From Auanema rhodensis (taxonomy: Eukaryota > Nematoda > Chromadorea > Rhabditida > Rhabditidae): a stretch of DNA of 64,000 bases. Of this stretch, positions 1 through 11,091 are shown piece by piece (position 1 is the stretch's first letter; each line of letters begins with the position of its first letter). The DNA is taken from NCBI GenBank assembly GCA_964057225.1, contig OZ059898.1:20871267-20935266 (forward strand), in the 5' to 3' direction. The notes beneath the pieces were generated by a model. The model saw nothing but the letters and a program-made list of their open reading frames with translations, had not been told where the DNA came from and searched no databases. Both the position numbers and the translations under genes were made by a program.

Positions 1-3000
1 TTCCAAAATTAGATTTCCCATGTCCATATTAGTCTAAAAACAAATTTTTATTGATATTGGTTCATGGTAACCATGACTTTGAAATTTACGTGAACTTTAA
101 TTTATGCTAATTAAATGTACACGTGATGTGCACTTGGTATGTAACTCGCTTCACGTGAAAGATAAAGAGATGCGGTTTTCAAAATTAGATTCCCCATGTC
201 CATATTAGTCTAATTACAAATTTTTATTGATATTGGTTCATGGTAACCATGACTTTGAAATTTACGTGAACTTTAATTTATGCTAATTAAATGTACACGT
301 GATGTGCACTTGGTATGTAACTCGCTTCACGTGAAAGATAAAGAGATGCGGTTTTCAAAATTAGATTCCCCATGTCCATATTAGTCTAAAAACAAATTTT
401 TATTGATATTGGTTCATGGTCACCATGACTTTGAAATTTACGTGAACTTTAATTTATGCTAATTAAATGTACACGTGATGTGCACTTGGTATGTAACTCG
501 CTTCACGTGAAAGATAAAGAGATGCGGTTTTCAAAATTAGATTCCCCATGTCCATATTAGTCTAAAAACAAATTTTTATTGATATTGGTTCATGGTAACC
601 ATGACTTTGAAATTTACGTGAACTTTAATTTATGCTAATTAAATGTACACGTGATGTGCACTTGGTATGTAACTCGCTTCACGTAAAAGATAAAGAGATG
701 CGGTTTTCAAAATTAGATTTCCCATGTCCATATTAGTCTAAAAACAAATTTTTATTGATATTGGTTCATGGTAACCATGACTTTGAAATTTACGTGAACT
801 TTAATTTATGCTAATTAAATGTACACGTGATGTGAACTTGGTATGTAACTCGCTTCACGTGAAAGATAAAGAGATGCGGTTTTCAAAATTAGATTTCCCA
901 TGTCCATATTAGTCTAAAAACAAATTTTTATTGATATTGGTTCATGATAACCATGACTTTGAAATTTACGTGAACTTTAATTTATGCTAATTAAATGTAC
1001 ACGTGATGTGCACTTGGTATGTAACTCGCTTTACGTGAAAGATAAAGAGATGCGGTTTTCAAAATTAGATTCCCCATGTCCATATTAGTCTAAAAACAAA
1101 TTTTTATTGATATTGGTGCATGGTAACCATGACTTTGAAATTTACGTGAACTTTAATTCATGCTAATTAAATGTACACGTGATGTGCACTTGGTATGTAA
1201 CTCGCTTCACGTGAAAGATAAAGAGATGCGGTTTTCAAAATTAGATTCCCCATGTCCATATTAGTCTAAAAACAAATTTTTATTGATATTGGTTCATGGT
1301 AACCATGACTTTGAAATTTACGTGAACTTTAATTTATGCTAATTAAATGTACACGTGATGTGCACTTGGTATGTAACTCGCTTCACGTGAAAAATAAAGA
1401 GATGCGGTTTTCAAAATTAGATTCCCCATGTCCATATTAGTCTAAAAACAAATTTTTATTGATATTGGTTCATGGTAACCATGACTTTGAAATTTACGTG
1501 AATTTTAATTTATGCTAATTAAATGTACACGTGATGTGCACTTGGTATGTAACTCGCTTCACGTGAAAGATAAAGAGATGCGGTTTTCAAAATTAGATTC
1601 CCCATGTCCATATTAGTCTAAAAACAAATTTTTATTGATATTGGTTCATGGTAACCATGACTTTGAAATTTACGTGAACTTTAATTTATGCTAATTATAT
1701 GTACACGTGATGTGCACTTGGTATGTAACTCGCTTCACGTGAAAGATAAAGAGATGCGGTTTTCAAAATTAGATTCCCCATGTCCATATTAGTCTACAAA
1801 CAAATTTTCATTGATATTGGTTCATGGTAACCATGACTTTGAAATTTACGTGAACTTTAATTTATGCTAATTAAATGTACACGTCATGTGCACTTGGTAT
1901 GTAACTCGCTTTACGTGAAAGATAAAAAGATGCGGTTTTCAAAATTAGATTCCCCATGTCCATATTAGTCTAAAAACAAATTTTTATTGATATTGGTGCA
2001 TGGTAACCATGACTTTGAAATTTACGTGAACTTTAATTCATGCTAATTAAATGTACACGTGATGTGCACTTGGTATGTAACTCGCTTCACGTGAAAGATA
2101 AAGAGATGCGGTTTTCAAAATTAGATTCCCCATGTCCATATTAGTCTAAAAACAAATTTTTATTGATATTGGTTCATGGTAACCATGACTTTGAAATTTA
2201 CGTGAACTTTAATTTATGCTAATTAAATGTACACGTGATGTGCACTTGGTATGTAACTCGCTTCACGTGAAAGATAAAGAGATGCGGTTCTCAAAATTAG
2301 ATTCCCCATGTCCATATTAGTCTAAAAACAAATTTTTATTGATATTGGTTCATGGTCACCATGACTTTGAAATTTACGTGAACTTTAATTTATGCTAATT
2401 AAATGTACACGTGATGTGCATTTGGTATGTAACTCGCTTCACGTGAAAGATAAAGAGATGCGGTTTTCAAAATTAGATTCCCCATGTTCATGTTAGTCTA
2501 AAAACAAATTTTTATTGATATTGGTTCATGGTAACCATGACTTTGAAATTTACGTGAACTTTAATTTATGCTAATTAAATGTACACGTGATGTGCACTTG
2601 GTATGTAACTCGCTTCACGTGAAAGATAAAGAGATGCGGTTTTCAAAATTAGATTCCCCATGTCCATATTAGTCTAAAAACAAATTTTTATTGATATTGG
2701 TTCATGGTAACCATGACTTTGAAATTTACGTGAACTTTAATTTATGCTAATTATTTGTACACGTGATGTGCACTTGGTGTGTAACTCGCTTCACGTGAAA
2801 GATAAAGAGATGCGGTTTTCAAAGTTAGATTCCCCATGTCCATATTAGTCTAAAAACAAATTTTTATTGATATTGGTTCATGGTAACCATGACTTTGAAA
2901 TTTACGTGAATTTTAATTTATGCTAATTAAATGTACACGTGATGTGCACTTGGTATGTAACTCGCTTCACGTGAAAGATAAAGAGATGCGGTTTTCAAAA

Positions 3001-3348
3001 TTAGATTCCCCATGTCCATATTAGTCTAAAAACAAATTTTTATTGATATTGGTGCATGGTAACCATGACTTTGAAATTTACGTGAACTTTAATTTATGCT
3101 AATTAAATGTACACGTGATGTGCACTTGGTATGTAACTCGCTTCACGTAAAAGATAAAGAGATGCGGTTTTCAAAATTAGATTTCCCATGTCCATATTAG
3201 TCTAAAAACAAATTTTTATTGATATTGGTTCATGGTAACCATGACTTTGAAATTTACGTGAACTTTAATTTATGCTAATAAAATGTACACGTGATGTGCA
3301 CTTGGTATGTAACTCGCTTCACGTGAAAGATAAAGAGATGCGGTTTCC
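1..3348 (+). repeat. 19-monomer HOR, copy 1 (3344-bp unit)
   Basis: Monomers 0-18. Landmarks are 'taatta' in place of 'taaaaa' at 214, a65c in monomer 2, c127a at 835, g63a with c148t in monomer 5, t58g with t99c in monomer 6, g157a at 1393, K in monomer 8, J in monomer 9 and B in monomer 10. The same series returns 3344 bp later. The first bases of the window (c at 3 and 4) match 3345-3348, so the repeat probably extends left of the window. Confidence 0.9.
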
Positions 3349-5254
3349 AAAATTAGATTTCCCATGTCCATATTAGTCTAAAAACAAATTTTTATTGATA
3401 TTGGTTCATGGTAACCATGACTTTGAAATTTACGTGAACTTTAATTTATGCTAATTAAATGTACACGTGATGTGCACTTGGTATGTAACTCGCTTCACGT
3501 GAAAGATAAAGAGATGCGGTTTTCAAAATTAGATTCCCCATGTCCATATTAGTCTAATTACAAATTTTTATTGATATTGGTTCATGGTAACCATGACTTT
3601 GAAATTTACGTGAACTTTAATTTATGCTAATTAAATGTACACGTGATGTGCACTTGGTATGTAACTCGCTTCACGTGAAAGATAAAGAGATGCGGTTTTC
3701 AAAATTAGATTCCCCATGTCCATATTAGTCTAAAAACAAATTTTTATTGATATTGGTTCATGGTCACCATGACTTTGAAATTTACGTGAACTTTAATTTA
3801 TGCTAATTAAATGTACACGTGATGTGCACTTGGTATGTAACTCGCTTCACGTGAAAGATAAAGAGATGCGGTTTTCAAAATTAGATTCCCCATGTCCATA
3901 TTAGTCTAAAAACAAATTTTTATTGATATTGGTTCATGGTAACCATGACTTTGAAATTTACGTGAACTTTAATTTATGCTAATTAAATGTACACGTGATG
4001 TGCACTTGGTATGTAACTCGCTTCACGTAAAAGATAAAGAGATGCGGTTTTCAAAATTAGATTTCCCATGTCCATATTAGTCTAAAAACAAATTTTTATT
4101 GATATTGGTTCATGGTAACCATGACTTTGAAATTTACGTGAACTTTAATTTATGCTAATTAAATGTACACGTGATGTGAACTTGGTATGTAACTCGCTTC
4201 ACGTGAAAGATAAAGAGATGCGGTTTTCAAAATTAGATTTCCCATGTCCATATTAGTCTAAAAACAAATTTTTATTGATATTGGTTCATGATAACCATGA
4301 CTTTGAAATTTACGTGAACTTTAATTTATGCTAATTAAATGTACACGTGATGTGCACTTGGTATGTAACTCGCTTTACGTGAAAGATAAAGAGATGCGGT
4401 TTTCAAAATTAGATTCCCCATGTCCATATTAGTCTAAAAACAAATTTTTATTGATATTGGTGCATGGTAACCATGACTTTGAAATTTACGTGAACTTTAA
4501 TTCATGCTAATTAAATGTACACGTGATGTGCACTTGGTATGTAACTCGCTTCACGTGAAAGATAAAGAGATGCGGTTTTCAAAATTAGATTCCCCATGTC
4601 CATATTAGTCTAAAAACAAATTTTTATTGATATTGGTTCATGGTAACCATGACTTTGAAATTTACGTGAACTTTAATTTATGCTAATTAAATGTACACGT
4701 GATGTGCACTTGGTATGTAACTCGCTTCACGTGAAAAATAAAGAGATGCGGTTTTCAAAATTAGATTCCCCATGTCCATATTAGTCTAAAAACAAATTTT
4801 TATTGATATTGGTTCATGGTAACCATGACTTTGAAATTTACGTGAATTTTAATTTATGCTAATTAAATGTACACGTGATGTGCACTTGGTATGTAACTCG
4901 CTTCACGTGAAAGATAAAGAGATGCGGTTTTCAAAATTAGATTCCCCATGTCCATATTAGTCTAAAAACAAATTTTTATTGATATTGGTTCATGGTAACC
5001 ATGACTTTGAAATTTACGTGAACTTTAATTTATGCTAATTATATGTACACGTGATGTGCACTTGGTATGTAACTCGCTTCACGTGAAAGATAAAGAGATG
5101 CGGTTTTCAAAATTAGATTCCCCATGTCCATATTAGTCTACAAACAAATTTTCATTGATATTGGTTCATGGTAACCATGACTTTGAAATTTACGTGAACT
5201 TTAATTTATGCTAATTAAATGTACACGTCATGTGCACTTGGTATGTAACTCGCT
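3349..5254 (+). repeat. 19-monomer HOR, copy 2 (partial)
   Basis: Monomers 19-28 repeat monomers 0-9 landmark for landmark at an offset of 3344 (214 to 3558, 835 to 4179, 1393 to 4737). Monomer 29 matches monomer 10 up to g121c but has ttcacg where monomer 10 has tttacg. After that, type C follows instead of the 6-like monomer. The match therefore stops within monomer 29, about 5229-5256. Confidence 0.9.
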
Positions 5255-5636
5255 TCACGTGAAAGATAAAGAGATGCGGTTTTCAAAAGTAGATTCCCCA
5301 TGTCCATATTACTCTAAAAACAAATGTTTATTGATATTGGTGCATGGTAACCATGACTTTGAAATTTACGTGAACTTTAATTTATGCTAATTAAATGTAC
5401 ACGTGATGTGCACTTGGTATGTAACTCGCTTCACGTGAATGATAAAGAGATGCGGTTTTCAGAATTAGATTCCCCATGTCCATATTAGTCTAAAAACAAA
5501 TTTTTATTGATATTGGTTCATGGTAACCATGACTTTGAAATTTACGTGAACTTTAATTTATGCTAATTAAATGTACACGTGATGTGAACTTGGTATGTAA
5601 CTCGCTTCACGTGAAAGATAAAGAGATGCGGTTTTC
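4933..5636 (+). repeat. 12-monomer-spaced duplication, copy 1 (J-B-C-agaattag)
   Basis: Monomers 28-31: J, B, a C with g28c ('attactc') and a156t, then a monomer with a2g and c127a. The four return 2112 bp (12 x 176) later at 7045. The shared private change g28c marks common descent. Confidence 0.88.
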
Positions 5637-7044
5637 AAAATTAGATTCCCCATGTCCATATTAGTCTAAAAACAAATTTTTATTGATATTGGTTCATGGT
5701 AACCATGACTTTGAAATTTACGTGAACTTTAATTTATGCTAATTAAATGTACACGTGATGTGCACTTGGTATGTAACTCGCTTCACGTGAAAGATAAAGA
5801 GATGCGGTTCTCAAAATTAGATTCCCCATGTCCATATTAGTCTAAAAACAAATTTTTATTGATATTGGTTCATGGTCACCATGACTTTGAAATTTACGTG
5901 AACTTTAATTTATGCTAATTAAATGTACACGTGATGTGCATTTGGTATGTAACTCGCTTCACGTGAAAGATAAAGAGATGCGGTTTTCAAAATTAGATTC
6001 CCCATGTTCATGTTAGTCTAAAAACAAATTTTTATTGATATTGGTTCATGGTAACCATGACTTTGAAATTTACGTGAACTTTAATTTATGCTAATTAAAT
6101 GTACACGTGATGTGCACTTGGTATGTAACTCGCTTCACGTGAAAGATAAAGAGATGCGGTTTTCAAAATTAGATTCCCCATGTCCATATTAGTCTAAAAA
6201 CAAATTTTTATTGATATTGGTGCATGGTAACCATGACTTTGAAATTTACGTGAACTTTAATTCATGCTAATTAAATGTACACGTGATGTGCACTTGGTAT
6301 GTAACTCGCTTCACGTGAAAGATAAAGAGATGCGGTTTTCAAAATTAGATTCCCCATGTCCATATTAGTCTAAAAACAAATTTTTATTGATATTGGTTCA
6401 TGGTAACCATGACTTTGAAATTTACGTGAACTTTAATTTATGCTAATTAAATGTACACGTGATGTGCACTTGGTATGTAACTCGCTTCACGTGAAAAATA
6501 AAGAGATGCGGTTTTCAAAATTAGATTCCCCATGTCCATATTAGTCTAAAAACAAATTTTTATTGATATTGGTTCATGGTAACCATGACTTTGAAATTTA
6601 CGTGAATTTTAATTTATGCTAATTAAATGTACACGTGATGTGCACTTGGTATGTAACTCGCTTCACGTGAAAGATAAAGAGATGCGGTTTTCAAAATTAG
6701 ATTCCCCATGTCCATATTAGTCTAAAAACAAATTTTTATTGATATTGGTTCATGGTAACCATGACTTTGAAATTTACGTGAACTTTAATTTATGCTAATT
6801 ATATGTACACGTGATGTGCACTTGGTATGTAACTCGCTTCACGTGAAAGATAAAGAGATGCGGTTTTCAAAATTAGATTCCCCATGTCCATATTAGTCTA
6901 CAAACAAATTTTTATTGATATTGGTTCATGGTAACCATGACTTTGAAATTTACGTGAATTTTAATTTATGCTAATTAAATGTACACGTGATGTGCACTTG
7001 GTATGTAACTCGCTTCACGTGAAAGATAAAGAGATGCGGTTTTC
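5637..7044 (+). repeat. Shuffled blocks copied from the 19-mer unit
   Basis: Monomers 32-34 (t174c 'ggttctc', then a65c with c129t, then 'gttcatgttag') match monomers 12-14 at an offset of 3520. Monomers 35-38 (t58g/t99c, g157a, K, J) match 6-9 and 25-28, a third copy of that four-monomer block. Monomer 39 is a B-like left half with K. Confidence 0.85.
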
Positions 7045-7748
7045 AAAATTAGATTCCCCATGTCCATATTAGTCTAAAAACAAATTTTTATTGATATTGG
7101 TTCATGGTAACCATGACTTTGAAATTTACGTGAACTTTAATTTATGCTAATTATATGTACACGTGATGTGCACTTGGTATGTAACTCGCTTCACGTGAAA
7201 GATAAAGAGATGCGGTTTTCAAAATTAGATTCCCCATGTCCATATTAGTCTACAAACAAATTTTCATTGATATTGGTTCATGGTAACCATGACTTTGAAA
7301 TTTACGTGAACTTTAATTTATGCTAATTAAATGTACACGTCATGTGCACTTGGTATGTAACTCGCTTCACGTGAAAGATAAAGAGATGCGGTTTTCAAAA
7401 GTAGATTCCCCATGTCCATATTACTCTAAAAACAAATGTTTATTGATATTGGTGCATGGTAACCATGACTTTGAAATTTACGTGAACTTTAATTTATGCT
7501 AATTAAATGTACACGTGATGTGCACTTGGTATGTAACTCGCTTCACGTGAATGATAAAGAGATGCGGTTTTCAGAATTAGATTCCCCATGTCCATATTAG
7601 TCTAAAAACAAATTTTTATTGATATTGGTTCATGGTAACCATGACTTTGAAATTTACGTGAACTTTAATTTATGCTAATTAAATGTACACGTGATGTGAA
7701 CTTGGTATGTAACTCGCTTCACGTGAAAGATAAAGAGATGCGGTTTTC
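7045..7748 (+). repeat. 12-monomer-spaced duplication, copy 2
   Basis: Monomers 40-43 repeat 4933-5636, including g28c, a2g (7574) and the c127a change near 7699. The next monomer has a4g with K, like monomer 16, so the copy ends at about 7748. Confidence 0.88.
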
Positions 7749-7981
7749 AAAGTTAGATTCCCCATGTCCATATTAGTCTAAAAACAAATTTTTATTGATA
7801 TTGGTTCATGGTAACCATGACTTTGAAATTTACGTGAATTTTAATTTATGCTAATTAAATGTACACGTGATGTGCACTTGGTATGTAACTCGCTTCACGT
7901 GAAAGATAAAGAGATGCGGTTTTCAAAATTAGATTCCCCATGTCCATATTAGTCTAAAAACAAATTTTTATTGATATTGGT

Positions 7982-7996
7982 TCATGGTAACCATGA
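7982..7996. other. 15-bp dyad with GGTAACC core (positions 58-72)
   Basis: Arms tcatggt and accatga are exact reverse complements around one central base. The core matches a BstEII site (GGTNACC), so this enzyme should cut most monomers. Variants: a65c keeps the dyad (central base only). g63a and a66c break it. t58g shortens the arms to 6 bp, and t58g with a60t shortens them further. Shown in the reference monomer; present in nearly all copies. Binding of a protein here is only a possibility. Confidence 0.85.
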
Positions 7997-8015
7997 CTTT
8001 GAAATTTACGTGAAC

Positions 8016-8035
8016 TTTAATTTATGCTAATTAAA
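8016..8035. other. 7-bp inverted repeat with 6-base spacer (positions 92-111)
   Basis: Arms tttaatt (92-98) and aattaaa (105-111) flank tatgct, so a short stem-loop is possible. Three recurrent variants fall here: the 1-bp deletion at 97-99 of type G, a105t, and a111t of type J. The last two mismatch one pair each. Confidence 0.75.
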
Positions 8036-8039
8036 TGTA

Positions 8040-8047
8040 CACGTGAT
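8040..8047 (-). other. CACGTG box 1; ATCACGTG on the minus strand
   Basis: Positions 116-123. CACGTG is the core recognised by many bHLH and bZIP proteins. Read on the minus strand the octamer fits RTCACRTG, the budding-yeast CDEI/Cbf1 motif. Type B (g121c) and type G (c118g, g121a) destroy it, so boxed and boxless monomers alternate along the array. Function is unproven. Confidence 0.7.
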
Positions 8048-8069
8048 GTGCACTTGGTATGTAACTCGC

Positions 8070-8079
8070 TTCACGTGAA
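8070..8079. other. CACGTG box 2 in a 10-bp palindrome (positions 146-155)
   Basis: ttcacgtgaa is self-complementary. The F variant (c145t) extends the palindrome to 12 bp. The g153a variant, frequent in monomers just before type A or type I, destroys the CACGTG. Box 1 and box 2 start 32 bp apart. Confidence 0.75.
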
Positions 8080-8452
8080 AGATAAAGAGATGCGGTTTTC
8101 AAAATTAGATTCCTCATGTCCATATTAGTCTAAAAACAAATTTTTATTGATATTGGTTCATTGTAACCATGACTTTGAAATTTACGTGAACTTTAATTTA
8201 TGCTAATTAAATGTACACGTGATGTGCACTTGGTATGTAACTCGCTTCACGTGAAAGATAAAGAGATGCGGTTTTCAAAATTAGATTCCCCATGTCCGTA
8301 TTAGTCTAAAAACAAATTTTTATTGATATTGGTTCATGGTAACCATGACTTTGAAATTTACGTGAACTTTAATTTATGCTAATTAAATGTACACGTGATG
8401 TGCACTTGGTATGTAACTCGCTTCACGTGAAAGATAAAGAGATGCGGTTTTC

Positions 8453-11091
8453 AAAATTAGATTCCCCATGTACATGTTAGTCTAAAAACAAATTTTTATT
8501 GATATTGGTTCATGGTAACCATGACTTTGAAATTTACGTGAACTTTAATTTATGCTAATTAAATGTGCACGTGATGTGCACTTGGTATGTAACTCGCTTC
8601 ACGTGAAAGAAAAAGAGATGCGGTTTTCAAAATTAGATTCCCCATGTCCATATTAGTCTAAAAACAAATGTTTATTGATATTGGTGCATGGTAACCATGA
8701 CTTTGAAACTTACGTGAACTTTAATTTATGCTAATTATATGTACACGTGATGTGCACTTGGTATGTAACTCGCTTCACGTGAAAGATAAAGAGATGCGGT
8801 TTTCAAAATTAGATTCCCCATGTCCATATTAGTCTAAAAACAAATTTTTATTGATATTGGTTCATGGTACCCATGACTTTGAAATTTACGTGAACTTTAA
8901 TTTATGCTAATTAAATGTACACGTGATGTGCACTTGGTATGTAACTCGCTTCACGTGAAAGATAAAGAGATGCGGTTTTCAAAATTAGATTTCCCATGTC
9001 CATATTAGTCTAAAAACAAATTTTTATTGATATTGGTTCATGGTAACCATGACTTTGAAATTTACGTGAACTTTAATTTATGCTAATTAAATGTACACGT
9101 GATGTGCACTTGGTATGTAACTCGCTTCACGTGAAAGATAAAGAGATGCGGTTTTCAAAATTAGATTCCCCATGTCCATATTAGTCTAAAAACAAATTTT
9201 TATTGATATTGGTTCATGGTAACCATGACTTTGAAATTTACGTGAACTTTAATTTATGCTAATTATATGTACACGTGATGTGCACTTGGTATGTAACTCG
9301 CTTCACGTGAAAGATAAAGAGATGCGGTTTTCAAAATTAGATTTCCCATGTCCATATTAGTCTAAAAACAAATTTTTATTGATATTGGTTCATGGTAACC
9401 ATGACTTTGAAATTTACGTGAACTTTAATTTATGCTAATTAAATGTACACGTGATGTGCACTTGGTATGTAACTCGCTTCACGTGAAAGATAAAGAGATG
9501 CGGTTTTCAAAATTAGATTTCCCATGTCCATATTAGTCTAAAAACAAATTTTTATTGATATTGGTTCATGGTAACCATGACTTTGAAATTTACGTGAACT
9601 TTAATTTATGCTAATTAAATGTACACGTGATGTGCACTTGGTATGTAACTCGCTTCACGTGAAAGATAAAGAGATGCGGTTTTCAAAATTAGATTCCCCA
9701 TGTCCATATTAGTCTAAAAACAAATTTTTATTGATATTGGTTCATGGTAACCATGACTTTGAAATTTACGTGAATTTTAATTTATGCTAATTAAATGTAC
9801 ACGTGATGTGCACTTGGTATGTAACTCGCTTCACGTGAAAGATAAAGAGATGCGGTTTTCAAAATTAGATTCCCCATGTCCATATTAGTCTACAAACAAA
9901 TTTTCATTGATATTGGTTCATGGTAACCATGACTTTGAAATTTACGTGAATTTTAATTTATGCTAATTAAATGTACACGTCATGTGCACTTGGTATGTAA
10001 CTCGCTTCACGTGAAAGATAAAGAGATGCGGTTTTCAAAAGTAGATTCCCCATGTCCATATTAGTCTAAAAACAAATGTTTATTGATATTGGTGCATGGT
10101 AACCATGACTTTGAAATTTACGTGAACTTTAATTTATGCTAATTAAATGTACACGTGATGTGCACTTGGTATGTAACTCGCTTCACGTGAAAGATAAAGA
10201 GATGCGGTTTTCAAAATTAGATTCCCCATGTCCATATTAGTCTAAAAACAAATTTTTATTGATATTGGTTCATGGTAACCATGACTTTGAAATTTACGTG
10301 AATTTTAATTTATGCTAATTAAATGTACACGTGATGTGCACTTGGTATGTAACTCGCTTCACGTGAAAGATAAAGAGATGCGGTTTTCAAAATTAGATTC
10401 CCCATGTCCATATTAGTCTACAAACAAATTTTCATTGATATTGGTTCATGGTAACCATGACTTTGAAATTTACGTGAACTTTAATTTATGCTAATTAAAT
10501 GTACACGTCATGTGCACTTGGTATGTAACTCGCTTCACGTGAAAGATAAAGAGATGCGGTTTTCAAAAGTAGATTCCTCATGTCCATATTAGTCTAAAAA
10601 CAAATGTTTATTGATATTGGTGCATGGTAACCATGACTTTGAAATTTACGTGAACTTTAATTTATGCTAATTAAATGTACACGTGATGTGCACTTGGTAT
10701 GTAACTCGCTTCACGTGAATGATAAAGAGATGCGGTTTTCAAAATTAGATTCCCCATGTCCATATTAGTCTAAAAACAAATTTTTATTGATATTGGTTCA
10801 TGGTAACCATGACTTTGAAATTTACGTGAACTTTAATTTATGCTAATTAAATGTACACGTGATGTGCACTTGGTATGTAACTCGCTTCACGTGAAAGATA
10901 AAGAGATTCGGTTTTCAAAATTAGATTCCCCATGTCCATATTAGTCTAAAAACAAATTTTTATTGATATTGGTTCATGGTACCCATGACTTTGAAATTTA
11001 CGTGAACTTTAATTATGCTAATTAAATGTACAGGTAATGTGCACTTGGTATGTAACTCGCTTCACGTGAAAGATAAAGAGATGCGGTTTTC
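8453..11091 (+). repeat. Mixed satellite block, relative of 14.1-15.7 kb
   Basis: Monomer 48 ('gtacatgttag', 'atgtgcacg', 'agaaaaagag') and 49 ('gaaactta') reappear as 80 and 81, 5631 bp downstream. Monomer 50 carries a66c alone. Then A, J, A, A, K, B, C, K, B, C, plain, and at 10917 the first complete type G (175 bp). The series A-J-A-K-B-C is also seen from 14788. Confidence 0.85.

Larger units (their letters stand above)
7925..8100 (+). repeat. Reference (consensus-like) monomer
   Basis: This copy carries none of the recurrent variants and serves as the coordinate reference (position p = base 7924 + p). It contains an A5 run, an AAATTTTT block, a 15-bp dyad, a 7-bp inverted repeat, two CACGTG boxes, a GTGCAC palindrome (124-129) and five CpGs. 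Because 176 is not a multiple of 3, reading frame shifts by one step at each monomer boundary, and every frame meets stops. This excludes a repeated protein domain. Confidence 0.95.
7749..8452 (+). repeat. Low-variant satellite monomers
   Basis: Monomers 44-47. Monomer 44 resembles monomer 16 (a4g, K), 45 is the consensus, 46 has c14t and 'ttgtaacc', and 47 has 'gtccgta'. I see no HOR match for this set within the window. Confidence 0.8.

Noticed and set aside
5208-5390. 60-aa open reading frame (also at 7320, 15415, 19287, 39520)
   Set aside because: Each is a satellite monomer in which one TAG stop is mutated. Start ATG and stop TAA both come from the same 'atgctaa' of successive monomers, the frame cannot continue because 176 is not a multiple of 3, and nothing resembles a promoter or protein family.
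7982-7996. Rho-independent terminator or riboswitch-like hairpin
   Set aside because: The dyad has a single central base and no following T run, and there is no transcription unit to regulate.
8040-8047. Budding-yeast type point centromere
   Set aside because: A CDEI-like octamer is present, but there is no CDEIII motif and the element is repeated hundreds of times.
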